A stretch of DNA of 64,000 nt from ZC4RG29 sp036563875 (GTDB taxonomy: Bacteria > Bacteroidota > Bacteroidia > Cytophagales > Cyclobacteriaceae). The stretch is taken from contig DATCLO010000207.1 in assembly GCA_036563875.1 (NCBI GenBank), positions 1-64,000 of the forward strand, written 5' to 3'. The notes under the pieces were generated by a model, which was given only the letters and a program-made list of their open reading frames with translations, did no database searches and was not told the origin of the DNA. This document shows, piece after piece, positions 45,897 to 55,616 of the stretch (positions within the stretch are counted from its first letter, which is position 1; each line of letters starts with the position of its first letter). Both the position numbers and the translations under genes were made by a program.

Positions 45897-46655
45897 CTAT
45901 ATCAACATAAACGTCGCCGCCACCAGCGTCATTACGATCACAAACCACCGATACATGCGTTCGGGAATCTGACGAACGATGATAATGCCAAGCCACGCGC
46001 CAATCCCAATGGCCGGTAGCATCAGCAGATCGAGAAGAAAAGAATTAAGTGTAATGGTGTGCCAGGAGAAAATGTGGAAAGGAACCTTAAACCAATTCAC
46101 CACCATGAAGAACCACGCGGTGGTACCGATGTAGACATTCTTGGGGAGCCGCATCGACAACAGGTACACTGCCATTACAGACCCGGCCAGGTTGCCCACC
46201 ATCGACGTAAACCCGGCTGCAACGCCTGACACCCATCCAAACAAACGAGAATCGGGGATGTCCTGCTTATGACCCCGCTCCAGCCAGATCATGATGGCAA
46301 TGCTCACAAGGATGATCACCGCCATCACCAACTTGAATGTGGCATCGTCGACGTTTTCACCGAATATCGTACCGAGTATCACGCCGGCCGCTGCCCAGGG
46401 GAACAGGCGGCGCAAATGCTTCCACGATGCGTGCCGGTGGTAGTAGACTACGCTGATAGCGTCGGCCATCACGAGCATGGGCAGCAATAACCCGGCGGAC
46501 GCAAGCCCTCCAAAGACGGCCGCAAGAAGCGGTACCGCCATCATCCCGGCACCGTGCACTCCCGTCTTGGCCATTCCCACGAAGAGACCAACAAGGAGCA
46601 AGAAGGCGAAACCCTGAGGCGTGAAGTCGTACGAGAAAACTGTAAACAGCAGCAA
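45897..46655 (-). CDS. TSUP-family sulfite/anion exporter
   Basis: A 252-residue membrane protein with about eight segments. The TauE/SafE (TSUP) plan is seen in two repeats, with FVGMAKTGVHGAGMMAVPLLAAVFG (about 22-46, read in parts) in the first and GFTSMVGNLAGSVMAVYLL (about 143-161) in the second. The family exports sulfite, sulfonates or related anions. No ATG lies near the start; a TTG at 46655 is the best initiator. It is 42 bases after the deoxynucleoside kinase, likely the same transcript. Confidence 0.88.
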   Translation of the reverse strand: MLLFTVFSYDFTPQGFAFLLLVGLFVGMAKTGVHGAGMMAVPLLAAVFGGLASAGLLLPMLVMADAISVVYYHRHASWKHLRRLFPWAAAGVILGTIFGENVDDATFKLVMAVIILVSIAIMIWLERGHKQDIPDSRLFGWVSGVAAGFTSMVGNLAGSVMAVYLLSMRLPKNVYIGTTAWFFMVVNWFKVPFHIFSWHTITLNSFLLDLLMLPAIGIGAWLGIIIVRQIPERMYRWFVIVMTLVAATFMLI

Positions 46656-46697
46656 GGAACGGAATCGGAGTTTGGCCCGGAAAGTACAATAAAATAT

Positions 46698-47333
46698 CTA
46701 CTGATTGAAAAGGTTGTAGAGTTCCAGGTCAATCTTGTTCGCAACCACGGCAAAGTCCTCCACCCGCCCTACGAAATCCAGGTCATTCACATCGATCGTC
46801 AATACCTTTCCGAGATCGTACGACGCAATCCATTCCTCGTAGCGCTGATTGAGGTTCCTGAGATAGTCCAGGCTCATGGCGTTCTCAAAATCGCGACCGC
46901 GTTTCTGGATATTGGCCACCAGTTTGGGGATATCCGCCTTCAGGTAGATCAGCAGATCCGGTGGAGCTGTCATGTCGATCATGGATCGGTACAGATCGAG
47001 ATAGCTTGCATAATCTCGTTCACTCATCAATCCTGTACTGTGCAGGTTGTGCGCAAAAATGTGAGCGTCTTCGTATATGGTTCTGTCCTGAACTACAGTG
47101 GTGTCACTTTGCTCAACCTGCTTAACCTGCCGGAACCGTGTATTGAGGAAGTAGACCTGCAGGTGAAACGACCAGCGCGCCATGTCATAGTAAAAATCGC
47201 GCAGGTAGGGATTTTTATCTACCGACTCGTACAAGGGTGTCCAGCCGTAATGCTTAGCCAGGCGTGCTGTAAGCTCTGTCTTACCAGAACCAATATTTCC
47301 CGATATCGCAACGTGTCTGAGTTTGTGTTTCAC
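46698..47333 (-). CDS. Deoxynucleoside kinase
   Basis: A 211-residue kinase of the dCK/dGK type. P-loop GNIGSGKTEL (about 11-20), then YESVDKNPYL, WSFHLQVYFLNTRF (a hallmark of the family) and the DRTIYEDAHIFA motif (about 87-98). It phosphorylates deoxynucleosides for salvage. A GTG at 47333 gives the usual N-terminus VKHKLRHVAISGN; the longer frame from 47417 starts at TTG and adds an unlikely basic stretch. Confidence 0.93.
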   Translation of the reverse strand: MKHKLRHVAISGNIGSGKTELTARLAKHYGWTPLYESVDKNPYLRDFYYDMARWSFHLQVYFLNTRFRQVKQVEQSDTTVVQDRTIYEDAHIFAHNLHSTGLMSERDYASYLDLYRSMIDMTAPPDLLIYLKADIPKLVANIQKRGRDFENAMSLDYLRNLNQRYEEWIASYDLGKVLTIDVNDLDFVGRVEDFAVVANKIDLELYNLFNQ

Positions 47334-47480
47334 CGAACCAAACTTATGGAAATTAACCGAAAATGGATTTGGGAGGAATCTGACGTTCCTCCCATATCCA
47401 CATTGCCATTTCCCCAATTCCCGTTAACTTGATACCTTCAATCAAATGCATTTTGAATACTCCATCCTAAAGACCAGGTC

Positions 47481-48353
<873 letters not shown>

Positions 48354-48374
48354 GAAGGAACGGTCATTAGATCA

Positions 48375-48413
48375 GATGCAGACGCAGGGTACTACTGCAA
48401 CTGCATCAGCATC
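48375..48413. repeat. GANGCA fold-back repeat
   Basis: GATGCA and GACGCA (48375-48386), then TGCAAC, TGCATC and AGCATC (48396-48413). It lies between the convergent ends of the TIM-barrel gene and the lipoprotein gene and overlaps the latter's stop codon by one base. Confidence 0.65.
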
Positions 48414-48973
48414 TACTCATCGTCCCCCAGCTTCTCCAGTTCTTCGTCAATAATCTTCTCTATCAGTTCACGCTGACGTTCATTGACGGTTTTGTCGACT
48501 TTCGCCTGCTTCTTCATGAAGCGCAGCATGGCGTTCTTCTTAATTTCGTAAGCTATGAATACCGTGTACTCGCGGGTTTTCTCGTTGTAGTATTTTTGCT
48601 CGCCAATTTTTCGCAGGTCGGCGATTTCGGTGTTCATTACTTGCCGTACCAGGCTTTGAAATTTATCGGCGACGTCCGCTGCCTCAGCATTCTCCGTCTG
48701 ACCGAGATACTGATCGGCCACCTGCTTCATCGTAGTGTTGACCTGTCCGGCTAGCTGGGACTTTGCCTCAATGTCGGCCTTGCCACGGGCTATGTTATCC
48801 TGGCTGCTGACGCCTTTACCCGTAGCCCGGAAGAACCTATTGTTCGACTCATAGGCTGAACTGCGGAACGGTTCCTTAACCCTGGTACCCAGCGTGCTAT
48901 TGGAAGAGCACGATGCCAATACGATGGCGCTCGCCAATGCGAACAGCGCCCACGTACTAAAAGATGCTTTCAT
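48413..48973 (-). CDS. LPP20-like lipoprotein
   Basis: A 186-residue lipoprotein (start ATG at 48973; lipobox VLASC, Cys about 22). The mature part has FRATGKGVSSQDNIARGKADIEAKSQLAGQV (read in parts, about 48-78), the pattern of LPP20-type domains, where a short KAEAxA helix follows a G/S-rich strand. YTVFIAYEIKKNAMLRF and a long charged helix end the protein. Such proteins often serve in envelope stress or LPS-related export, but the role here is not known. Confidence 0.72.
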   Translation of the reverse strand: MKASFSTWALFALASAIVLASCSSNSTLGTRVKEPFRSSAYESNNRFFRATGKGVSSQDNIARGKADIEAKSQLAGQVNTTMKQVADQYLGQTENAEAADVADKFQSLVRQVMNTEIADLRKIGEQKYYNEKTREYTVFIAYEIKKNAMLRFMKKQAKVDKTVNERQRELIEKIIDEELEKLGDDE

Positions 48974-49066
48974 ATGATGCTTCAAGGGATTGTAAGGATA
49001 AAGTACGAAAAATTGTGCCAGAGTTATTTTGATATCCCTGTCACAACATTACATGTGTGCCGACCC

Positions 49067-49765
49067 CTACACATAAATAATCACCCGCCAGCGAAACGCC
49101 CATCGCCAATGGATGGAATACCGCTTCACTCCGGCATCCGCCAGGATATCCTCCAGGTCGCGGCGTGAAAACGCCCGCAGTACGGACACCGGGGCGTCGT
49201 TACGAACCATCGGAGAGCGGGAAAACATCCTTGTGAGTAATCGGATCGAATGAAATGCAAACCAGTGCCGGTGAATGTCATTGATGACAATGCCCATCCG
49301 CGTCTGACTCAGCAATTGACGTATGAATGCCGCCAGGCGTTTTGAATCAAAATGATGAAAGAACAAGGTGGCCGTGACGATGTCGAACCGGAAATGCCGG
49401 AAGGCTTCGGAAAAAATGTCGAGCGCTTCAAAGTGGAGGTCGGGATGATTTGCACGGGCGATCTGAATGATGTTAGGGTTCGCATCAATGCCCAGAACTA
49501 GAGGCTTCAATCCCTTCGACAGAAGCATACTGCGCACCCGCTCGGCGATGTCACCACTTCCGCATCCCAGATCAGCTACGGTAATCTCAGTGCCTGGCTT
49601 GATACCCTTGACAAGTTTTGCAACACCCTCCAACGTCACTGCGTTGCCTCCAAGCCACGCATTGATGACTTCCAGTTCGTGAAGTGCTTGCCGAACGTCG
49701 TCACCCGAGCATGTGAGGTCATCCATTATTTCCTGCTGATCCGAGCGTATGGCAAATTGTGTCAT
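49067..49765 (-). CDS. Class I SAM-dependent methyltransferase of the type III PKS cluster
   Basis: A 232-residue methyltransferase. Motif I VADLGCGSGDIAERV (about 58-72) binds SAM; VLGIDANPNIIQIA follows, then FDIVTATLFFHHF (about 124-136). The C-terminal part fits the UbiE/COQ5-like small-molecule or lipid methylases. Its start overlaps the stop of the type III PKS gene (ATGA), so both are made together. It may O- or C-methylate the polyketide ring; which one is unknown. Confidence 0.9.
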   Translation of the reverse strand: MTQFAIRSDQQEIMDDLTCSGDDVRQALHELEVINAWLGGNAVTLEGVAKLVKGIKPGTEITVADLGCGSGDIAERVRSMLLSKGLKPLVLGIDANPNIIQIARANHPDLHFEALDIFSEAFRHFRFDIVTATLFFHHFDSKRLAAFIRQLLSQTRMGIVINDIHRHWFAFHSIRLLTRMFSRSPMVRNDAPVSVLRAFSRRDLEDILADAGVKRYSIHWRWAFRWRVIIYV

Positions 49766-50856
49766 CGTGAACGGCGTTCTATGCGGAGGAGCATACTCTC
49801 CAGCGTGAGACCGGGGCCAAATGCAAGCGCGAGAATTGTTTTGCCATCGTCATTCGCCGTAAGCGTGTCCCAAATACGTTTCAGAACAAACAACACGGAT
49901 GGTGACGACATGTTGCCGTATTCACGCAACACTTCACGCGCGAACCGATTGCGCTCTGGTGGAAGGTTCATCTGCTGCTCAACAGCATCCAGTATTCTCT
50001 TTCCTCCCGGGTGGATTGCGAAATAATCAACATCATCTGGTCGCACTTGCTTTAAACATCGTTCGCTCAGATCGCGCACACCATCCCGCACCAAGTCAGG
50101 AATGTAGGACGACAATTTCATCTCGAAACCGTGATCACCGACATTCCAGGCCATGTCGTTGCGTCCTTCGTCAACGACGATGCTGTGAAACTGATCGAGC
50201 TTCAATCCCCCGTTGGACGGTTGACCTTCAATCACGACTGCCGCAGCTCCATCCGAGAAAAGTGCGTTGGCCAACAGGTTGTCTTCGGAATATTCCTTCT
50301 GGAAGTGAAGGCTGCACAGTTCGACACAAACGACAAGCACCCTGGATCCCGGCGCTGCATCACAAAGGGCATTTGCAGTCCGCAGGGCATTGATGGCTGC
50401 GTAACAACCCATGAAGTTCAGCGAAAGGCGATGCACGGATTGGGTGATGTTACATCGCTTCATGATCTCCAGGTCGAGTCCCGGCGCATACATACCCGTG
50501 CAGCAGACGGTAATGAGGTGCGTAAAGTCGCGCCCGCTGTATCTGTCACCAAGCGCGTCGTGGATGGCCTGCACGCTGAGGCTGGCGGCATGACATCGAA
50601 ACTGGTCCATACGCCGCGAAGTAGTAGGGAAGGGCTCCAGATCATGCGTGTTCGGAAAGAACGACAATCCATTTTTGCTTCCATAATCTTTCAGCACCGA
50701 ATACCGATAGTCGATACCGCTTGCCCGGAACACCGCCCGCAGCTTCCGCTCCCGGGCGCCTTCGAGTTGCATAGCCCTGACCATAAAATCTGCGATCTGC
50801 ATTTGCGGAACTCTATGGGGAGGATTTGCTACACCGATACCGCTCACGAAAGCCAT
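49762..50856 (-). CDS. Type III polyketide synthase (chalcone/stilbene synthase family)
   Basis: A 364-residue ketosynthase with the full Cys-His-Asn triad: Cys151 in SLNFMGCYAAIN, His282 in FAIHPGGKRIL and Asn315 in YGNMSSPS. It resembles bacterial alkylresorcinol/alkylpyrone synthases more than plant CHS. Such enzymes extend a fatty acyl starter with malonyl-CoA and fold it to a resorcinol or pyrone. It is followed by a coupled methyltransferase and is divergent, with 48 bases between, from a UbiA prenyltransferase. Length normal. Confidence 0.95.
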   Translation of the reverse strand: MAFVSGIGVANPPHRVPQMQIADFMVRAMQLEGARERKLRAVFRASGIDYRYSVLKDYGSKNGLSFFPNTHDLEPFPTTSRRMDQFRCHAASLSVQAIHDALGDRYSGRDFTHLITVCCTGMYAPGLDLEIMKRCNITQSVHRLSLNFMGCYAAINALRTANALCDAAPGSRVLVVCVELCSLHFQKEYSEDNLLANALFSDGAAAVVIEGQPSNGGLKLDQFHSIVVDEGRNDMAWNVGDHGFEMKLSSYIPDLVRDGVRDLSERCLKQVRPDDVDYFAIHPGGKRILDAVEQQMNLPPERNRFAREVLREYGNMSSPSVLFVLKRIWDTLTANDDGKTILALAFGPGLTLESMLLRIERRSR

Positions 50857-50904
50857 TCTTAATTATAATCCAATTTGTGCTTACCTTGTTGTAAAAGGAG
50901 CATT

Positions 50905-51801
50905 ATGTTTTCACGGTCTACGTGGCTTCACCTGCGTATCCCCTTCTCATTTTTTCTGCTGCCCGTTTTTCTTTTTGCCCTCTCGCTGTCGCCCAATGCG
51001 AGCGTGGCGCGGATCCTTTGGGTATTTGCAATCGTTCACTTTTTTCTGTACCCGGCAAGCAATGGATACAACAGTTATTTCGACCGGGACGAAGAAAGTA
51101 TTGGCGGTCTTCGCAATCCACCGCAAGTAACCCGCGACCTGTACGGAGTTTCACTGGCCCTGGACACCATAGCAATACTGCTGGGCCTCGTATTTGTGAA
51201 TGTCCTTTTCGCAATTATGTTGTTGGTATACGGCCTGGTATCCAAAGCCTATAGCCATCCTTCAATCCGATTGAAAAAGTATCCCATTACCGGCTGGCTT
51301 GCTGCCGGATTCTTCCAGGGGTTTTTCACCTTCATCATGTGCTACGTTGGCATCAACGACTACACTTTAGGTGAAGCACTCACATCGATTACGATATACG
51401 CCGGCTTGCTGACGTCGTGGATGTTACTGGGCAACTATCCCATGACTCAGGTTTACCAGCATAGTGAAGACGCCCGTCGGGGTGACATGACGATCAGTCG
51501 GCTTGTGGGAATAATTGGAACGTTTCACCTGGCGGGCACCGTCTTTCTGCTGGTGTTCGTAGGATTCGCAGCGTTTTTTGGCTTGTATTTCAGCGCCGAG
51601 TACAGCGTCATATTCACAATCGCGATGTTTCCCATCGTTGTGTATTTTGTCTTGTGGTACATGCAGGTTCGGCAAAGCGAAATTGCCGCCGACTATGATC
51701 ATACAATGCGACTGAATTTCGTTTCAGCAACTTGTATGAATGTCTTCTTCCTGTTCTTCTATATCGACAACCAAAACATCCTGGATCGCTTCGCCAGCTA
51801 A
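50905..51801 (+). CDS. UbiA-family prenyltransferase
   Basis: A 298-residue membrane protein with about nine segments. First Asp motif NGYNSYFDRDEESIGG (about 52-67, NxxxDxxxD-like) and a second DARRGDMTISRLVG (about 189-202), where prenyl diphosphate binds through Mg. AAAAGGAG stands four bases before the ATG at 50905, a rare clear Shine-Dalgarno in this window; the TTG at 50875 is less likely. It may attach a prenyl chain to the product of the divergent type III PKS. It overlaps the convergent FAD gene by four bases. Confidence 0.9.
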   Translation: MFSRSTWLHLRIPFSFFLLPVFLFALSLSPNASVARILWVFAIVHFFLYPASNGYNSYFDRDEESIGGLRNPPQVTRDLYGVSLALDTIAILLGLVFVNVLFAIMLLVYGLVSKAYSHPSIRLKKYPITGWLAAGFFQGFFTFIMCYVGINDYTLGEALTSITIYAGLLTSWMLLGNYPMTQVYQHSEDARRGDMTISRLVGIIGTFHLAGTVFLLVFVGFAAFFGLYFSAEYSVIFTIAMFPIVVYFVLWYMQVRQSEIAADYDHTMRLNFVSATCMNVFFLFFYIDNQNILDRFAS

Positions 51802-52922
51802 AAGGGGTTTCCGTGCGAATGCCGTATTAACCAACTGGCTATTGGATCAATCTTTGCGAGGGTCACCGCCAGGTTTGACACCGCGCCGCCGCCAAACAAT
51901 TGCTGCAGGAGTCTGCCTATGCGAAGCCGAGCTGAAAATTCCTTGCGCCATCGAGCTGCGTACAAGGTTTCCATTTCGCCCCGCGTCAATTTTCCTTCAC
52001 AATACTGAATCACCGACTCAGCAACCAGCTTCCCGCCGTGTATGGCCATGGCCATGCCGTTGCCGCACAATGGCGCAATCATGCCAGCGGCATCTCCGGC
52101 CATAAGAATGTGGCGTTCAACCGGCGCCTTCGTTTCAAAAGAAACTTCGTTGATTACAAGCGGCCGCGCGAATCGACGCGTACTGTTTGCAAACAAGTCG
52201 GCAAGCCAGGGATTCTCCCGACTTATCTCCTTTTCCATCACGTCCACATTGCCTGAAGCCTTAAGCCTGCTGCGTTTCGCGAGGTAGCACACATTGGTGA
52301 TACCATCCTCTACGCGCACGACACCGCAATAGCCTCCTTGAAAATTGTGAAGCGCTATGGTGTCATTTGGAAAATCTGTTTCCACATGATACTTGATTGC
52401 GACCCAGGGCGATGGTTTGTGCATAAAAGCCCGGTCAAGCCTGGCATCCATGCGGGAACGCTTGCCGAACGCGCCAATGACTACGTCAGCCTGGAGCGTT
52501 TGCTTTTCGCAGCGGATCGTGAATTGGTCTTCTTCAAAAACAGCATCGTTACCAACAGTGTTGAGAAGGAATTCAACTCCTTCTGAAAGGGCAACTTCAT
52601 ACAAGTGGTTGTCAAAACAGTACCTGCTGATTCCAAATCCGCCGAGATCAAGTTTGAGTTGCACAACTTTTCCGCCCAATGCCGAAAGGAGAAACTTTTC
52701 AATTTTGGGAAACCGGTCAAAATGTCTGGGGAGTAAGTTGACCGATTTGAGAAACGGCACGGCTTCATTTGAGACATATTCTCCGCAGACTTTGTGTTGC
52801 GGGTATTCATTTTTCTCAATTACGACACACGGAATTGCACAACGTGCCAGTTGAATGGCCGCTACAAGGCCTGACAGGCCTCCGCCTATGATTGCGACGC
52901 GTTTTGTCGACGTGTGGCCCAT
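51798..52922 (-). CDS. FAD-dependent oxidoreductase (geranylgeranyl-reductase-like)
   Basis: A 374-residue flavoprotein. The Rossmann start VAIIGGGLSGLVAA (about 8-21), HKVCGEYVSNEA (about 42-53, the KxCGE motif of the geranylgeranyl reductase group) and MAGDAAGMIAPLCGNGMAMA (about 277-296) bind FAD. It could hydroxylate or oxidise the phenolic ring, or reduce a prenyl chain. The start at ATG 52922 is used rather than 52982, which would add 20 residues ahead of the Rossmann strand. It is part of the type III PKS cluster by position. Confidence 0.9.
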   Translation of the reverse strand: MGHTSTKRVAIIGGGLSGLVAAIQLARCAIPCVVIEKNEYPQHKVCGEYVSNEAVPFLKSVNLLPRHFDRFPKIEKFLLSALGGKVVQLKLDLGGFGISRYCFDNHLYEVALSEGVEFLLNTVGNDAVFEEDQFTIRCEKQTLQADVVIGAFGKRSRMDARLDRAFMHKPSPWVAIKYHVETDFPNDTIALHNFQGGYCGVVRVEDGITNVCYLAKRSRLKASGNVDVMEKEISRENPWLADLFANSTRRFARPLVINEVSFETKAPVERHILMAGDAAGMIAPLCGNGMAMAIHGGKLVAESVIQYCEGKLTRGEMETLYAARWRKEFSARLRIGRLLQQLFGGGAVSNLAVTLAKIDPIASWLIRHSHGNPF

Positions 52923-53075
52923 TAATTGCAGCTGGTAGACGCCCGGTTCGATGAACGGCAGAAAAACTATGTCGGCTGTCAAATCTGACCGGAAACAATT
53001 TGGTAAAAATTGCGTTTATTTATTACGCTGTTCTTACATGGACCGGCCCTTTAATTGGCTTTAATTAGTTGGCTT

Positions 53076-53546
53076 ATGGAAACCGCAACCCAAGTTCCCG
53101 TACGGGCGGTCGAACCGCTCAATCTGTTGCTCGTGGGCAACAACCCGATCGAGCTCAGCTCGATTCTGAACAAGGTGCAAATGATTCCCGGTAACAAGAT
53201 TGTTACTGAGATTGCATTTGACGTAAAGAGTCTCCTCGAAAGGCTTACAACGTTTAAGCCGAATTATATTCTCATCGACGACAACATCGGTCGGGCTGAA
53301 CTAACTGAGGCCCTACAGGCACTTGCCGCCAACAAGAAGACAAAGGACATACCGGTCACCGTGCTTAAGAATTCCAACTATGAAGAGAGCCACGGTTCGT
53401 CTAGCGTGCTGGACTACGTATTGAAGCAAAACATCTCTACGGAATCAATCCTCAACACGGTTAAGAACGCTATCAAGTCGCGGCGCACGCAATTGTTCCT
53501 CTACACGGCATACAATATGCGCAAGCGGCAACTTGCCGGCGCCTGA
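53076..53546 (+). CDS. Degenerate receiver-domain protein
   Basis: A 156-residue stand-alone protein with the receiver fold: a first strand LNLLLVGNNP (16-24) and YILIDDN (64-70) with Asp68/Asp69 at the phospho-acceptor site, then VTVLKNS with Lys98. The acidic pair that normally binds Mg after strand 1 is replaced by Gly-Asn, so phosphorylation is doubtful. There is no output domain. It may act as a protein-protein interaction module. Its stop abuts that of the convergent protease gene. Confidence 0.72.
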   Translation: METATQVPVRAVEPLNLLLVGNNPIELSSILNKVQMIPGNKIVTEIAFDVKSLLERLTTFKPNYILIDDNIGRAELTEALQALAANKKTKDIPVTVLKNSNYEESHGSSSVLDYVLKQNISTESILNTVKNAIKSRRTQLFLYTAYNMRKRQLAGA

Positions 53547-54785
53547 TCAAATAGCATCTTCCAGTCTGAATGTTTTTCGGAGGATCTGACCTTCGCGGCT
53601 GATCTGTAAGCTGATTTTTTTGCCTGGCTTGGTACTCAGCAGGCCGAGTAGCTGGTTCAGGTCAAGCGTAGTTGTTGAAATTCCATTGACCGAAAGGATG
53701 AGATCGCCTTCCCGGATATCGGCTTTCTCTGCGGTCGATTCATCGCGTACCTCTGTAATCTCAAATGTGTTCAGATTAGATCCGATGGCCTTAACGATAA
53801 GCCCACTGAGGTTGTAGTAGAACTTCTTTTTGAATGCTGAATTCTTTTTGACAAAAATTTCTTCGCGGGAGAAGTTGAACACAATGTTGAACCGACTGAG
53901 GATTTCGCCACCGATCGTACCGTGCCGTGCGGTCTTCCCGATCTTCAGGCTGTCCATGTAGCTGTTTGGATCAGGGAAATTGGCAACAGGTTCGTCCAAC
54001 AGATAATCTCCCATCTTTAGAGACCGAACGCGCCCTACTTTCCCCATAATTGCGCCTCCGATACCGCGGCCAATCTGACTACTAACCGTCTTCACCGGAA
54101 CGGTAATCCTCGGGTCCGCCTGCGGCTCAAGCAACAAGCCATGACTGGCGCCAGAATCCATCATCAGCTTGGCCTGGATCACCTCACCGGTCGCCATCAC
54201 CACCTCGGTAGTAATGTAGGGCTTCGTGTCCTCCACGCTTATCTTGACCCTCTTGTATCTCCGCTTGGGTTTGAACGCGGCAGGTGTTGTGACGATGAGG
54301 AGTTTCTTTTCGTAGTTGATCTCGACGATGAATCGGCTGAAGAGTTCGTATCCCAAAATCCCGTGGACATCCGTTCCAAGGTAATTGCGTAGTTCCAGGT
54401 AGTCTTCGTTGAGGACCAGCAAAGCATGTCCGGTTCCGTGAATTCCAGGCAAGTCGAGGGAGACATTGTTCGTGATATAAGCCTCCACATATCCTTGCCC
54501 GCCTGGGCCTGAGATAACATATCTCTTGGAATAGGGGAGGTTGAGGATGTCGCTAAAGGCTTTCTGTGTGAGAATTCCGGTCTGTACGCCGGTATCGACC
54601 ACAAATTTCAACGGAAGCATTCCGTTCAGTACCACCGGAACAATGATCAGGTTATTCCTCAACTCGAACGGTATCTGCACCCTCTTCCTGCCTTCCTCCA
54701 ACATAAAACCCAACGGCCTTTGTCCGAAGGTTAGGTTGGAGATGAGAAGGATCCCCGTACAGAAGATGGTCAGTTTTTTTGACAT
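53547..54785 (-). CDS. Exported double retropepsin-like aspartyl protease with PDZ domain
   Basis: A 412-residue protein with a signal peptide (about 1-21). Two retropepsin-like units: FVVDTGVQTG (Asp64) and LMMDSGASHG (Asp210), which can pair into one active site. A PDZ domain (about 325-410) with EKADIREGDLILSVNG closes it. Bacteroidota have many such proteins; substrates are unknown. The start at ATG 54785 (MSKKLT) is preferred to frames beginning up to 54803. Confidence 0.88.
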   Translation of the reverse strand: MSKKLTIFCTGILLISNLTFGQRPLGFMLEEGRKRVQIPFELRNNLIIVPVVLNGMLPLKFVVDTGVQTGILTQKAFSDILNLPYSKRYVISGPGGQGYVEAYITNNVSLDLPGIHGTGHALLVLNEDYLELRNYLGTDVHGILGYELFSRFIVEINYEKKLLIVTTPAAFKPKRRYKRVKISVEDTKPYITTEVVMATGEVIQAKLMMDSGASHGLLLEPQADPRITVPVKTVSSQIGRGIGGAIMGKVGRVRSLKMGDYLLDEPVANFPDPNSYMDSLKIGKTARHGTIGGEILSRFNIVFNFSREEIFVKKNSAFKKKFYYNLSGLIVKAIGSNLNTFEITEVRDESTAEKADIREGDLILSVNGISTTTLDLNQLLGLLSTKPGKKISLQISREGQILRKTFRLEDAI

Positions 54786-54836
54786 ATGGCGTCGCCCCAT
54801 CAATTTAGAGATTTATCGGTAAACCGATTGTGCGGC

Positions 54837-55370
54837 TTATGACCGGAGCCTGCGGACGAGGTCCGAAGGGTCGTCTACGATGTTGATGAGGCTGAAACTC
54901 CTGCGTGTCAGGAAACCGTGCGCGACCATCCTGCTCATCTGGTCAACAAGAGAATCGTAAAACCCGTTGCAGTTCAGCAGGTATACAGGGCGGGATATCA
55001 ACCCCAATTGATTCCATGTGAGAATTTCCGCCAACTCTTCCAGTGTCCCCCAACCGCCCGGCAGCGCAATAAAAACATCAGCGAGTTCAGCCATCCTGCG
55101 TTTGCGCTCATGCATGGAACGGACGACTTCCAATCGGGTAATACCCCGATGCCCCACTTCACGATTCAGAAGGAATTCGGGAATTATGCCGATCACCTCG
55201 CCGCCATCCCGCATCACGGCATTGGCAAGAGCGCCCATTAACCCAACGTTGCCGCCACCGTATACCAGGGTAATGCCGGATCTGGCCAGGCTTGAGCCTA
55301 GTGACTCCGCTGCGTCTTGAAAAACAGGATTGTCTCCCAGGCTGGAACCGCAGAAGACACAGGCGTTCAT
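54837..55370 (-). CDS. LOG-family (TIGR00730) nucleotide phosphoribohydrolase-like protein
   Basis: A 177-residue Rossmann-like protein. VYGGGNVGLMGALANAV (about 36-52) and ALPGGWGTLEELAEILTW (about 103-120), the PGGxGTxxE motif of LOG proteins, are intact, as is the MHERK (Arg-Lys) motif at about 86-90. LOG enzymes split cytokinin-type N6-modified AMP; many bacterial members are annotated as lysine decarboxylase in error. A 37-residue membrane peptide gene lies 15 bases upstream on the same strand. Confidence 0.92.
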   Translation of the reverse strand: MNACVFCGSSLGDNPVFQDAAESLGSSLARSGITLVYGGGNVGLMGALANAVMRDGGEVIGIIPEFLLNREVGHRGITRLEVVRSMHERKRRMAELADVFIALPGGWGTLEELAEILTWNQLGLISRPVYLLNCNGFYDSLVDQMSRMVAHGFLTRRSFSLINIVDDPSDLVRRLRS

Positions 55371-55385
55371 TAATGCCCGGAGGGA

Positions 55386-55499
55386 TTAGTATTTGTTGTC
55401 ATGCTTGTTGTTGCTGATCTTGCTGTTGGGGATAACCCACGGTGCCACGATGGCCAAAAGGAACAACAAGATCACAATGTAGAAGGGCATCCAATCCAT
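55386..55499 (-). CDS. 37-residue single-pass membrane protein
   Basis: ATG to TAA encoding MDWMPFYIVILLFLLAIVAP, then a polar tail rich in Asn, Lys and His. One membrane helix (about 5-24). A TAAGTTTG promoter-like box sits 20-27 bases upstream (55526-55519), and the LOG gene begins 15 bases after the stop, so it is placed as the first gene of a small operon. I know no named family. Confidence 0.55.
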   Translation of the reverse strand: MDWMPFYIVILLFLLAIVAPWVIPNSKISNNKHDNKY

Positions 55500-55616
55500 A
55501 ACATACCGTATTTGCCTGCAAACTTATGGATTTCACCCGGATTTTTTTGGACAGATTCGCCAAAAACCTTTTATGTTAGAACCTCGTAACGACCCTCCGA
55601 ATACGTTATAATCTAC

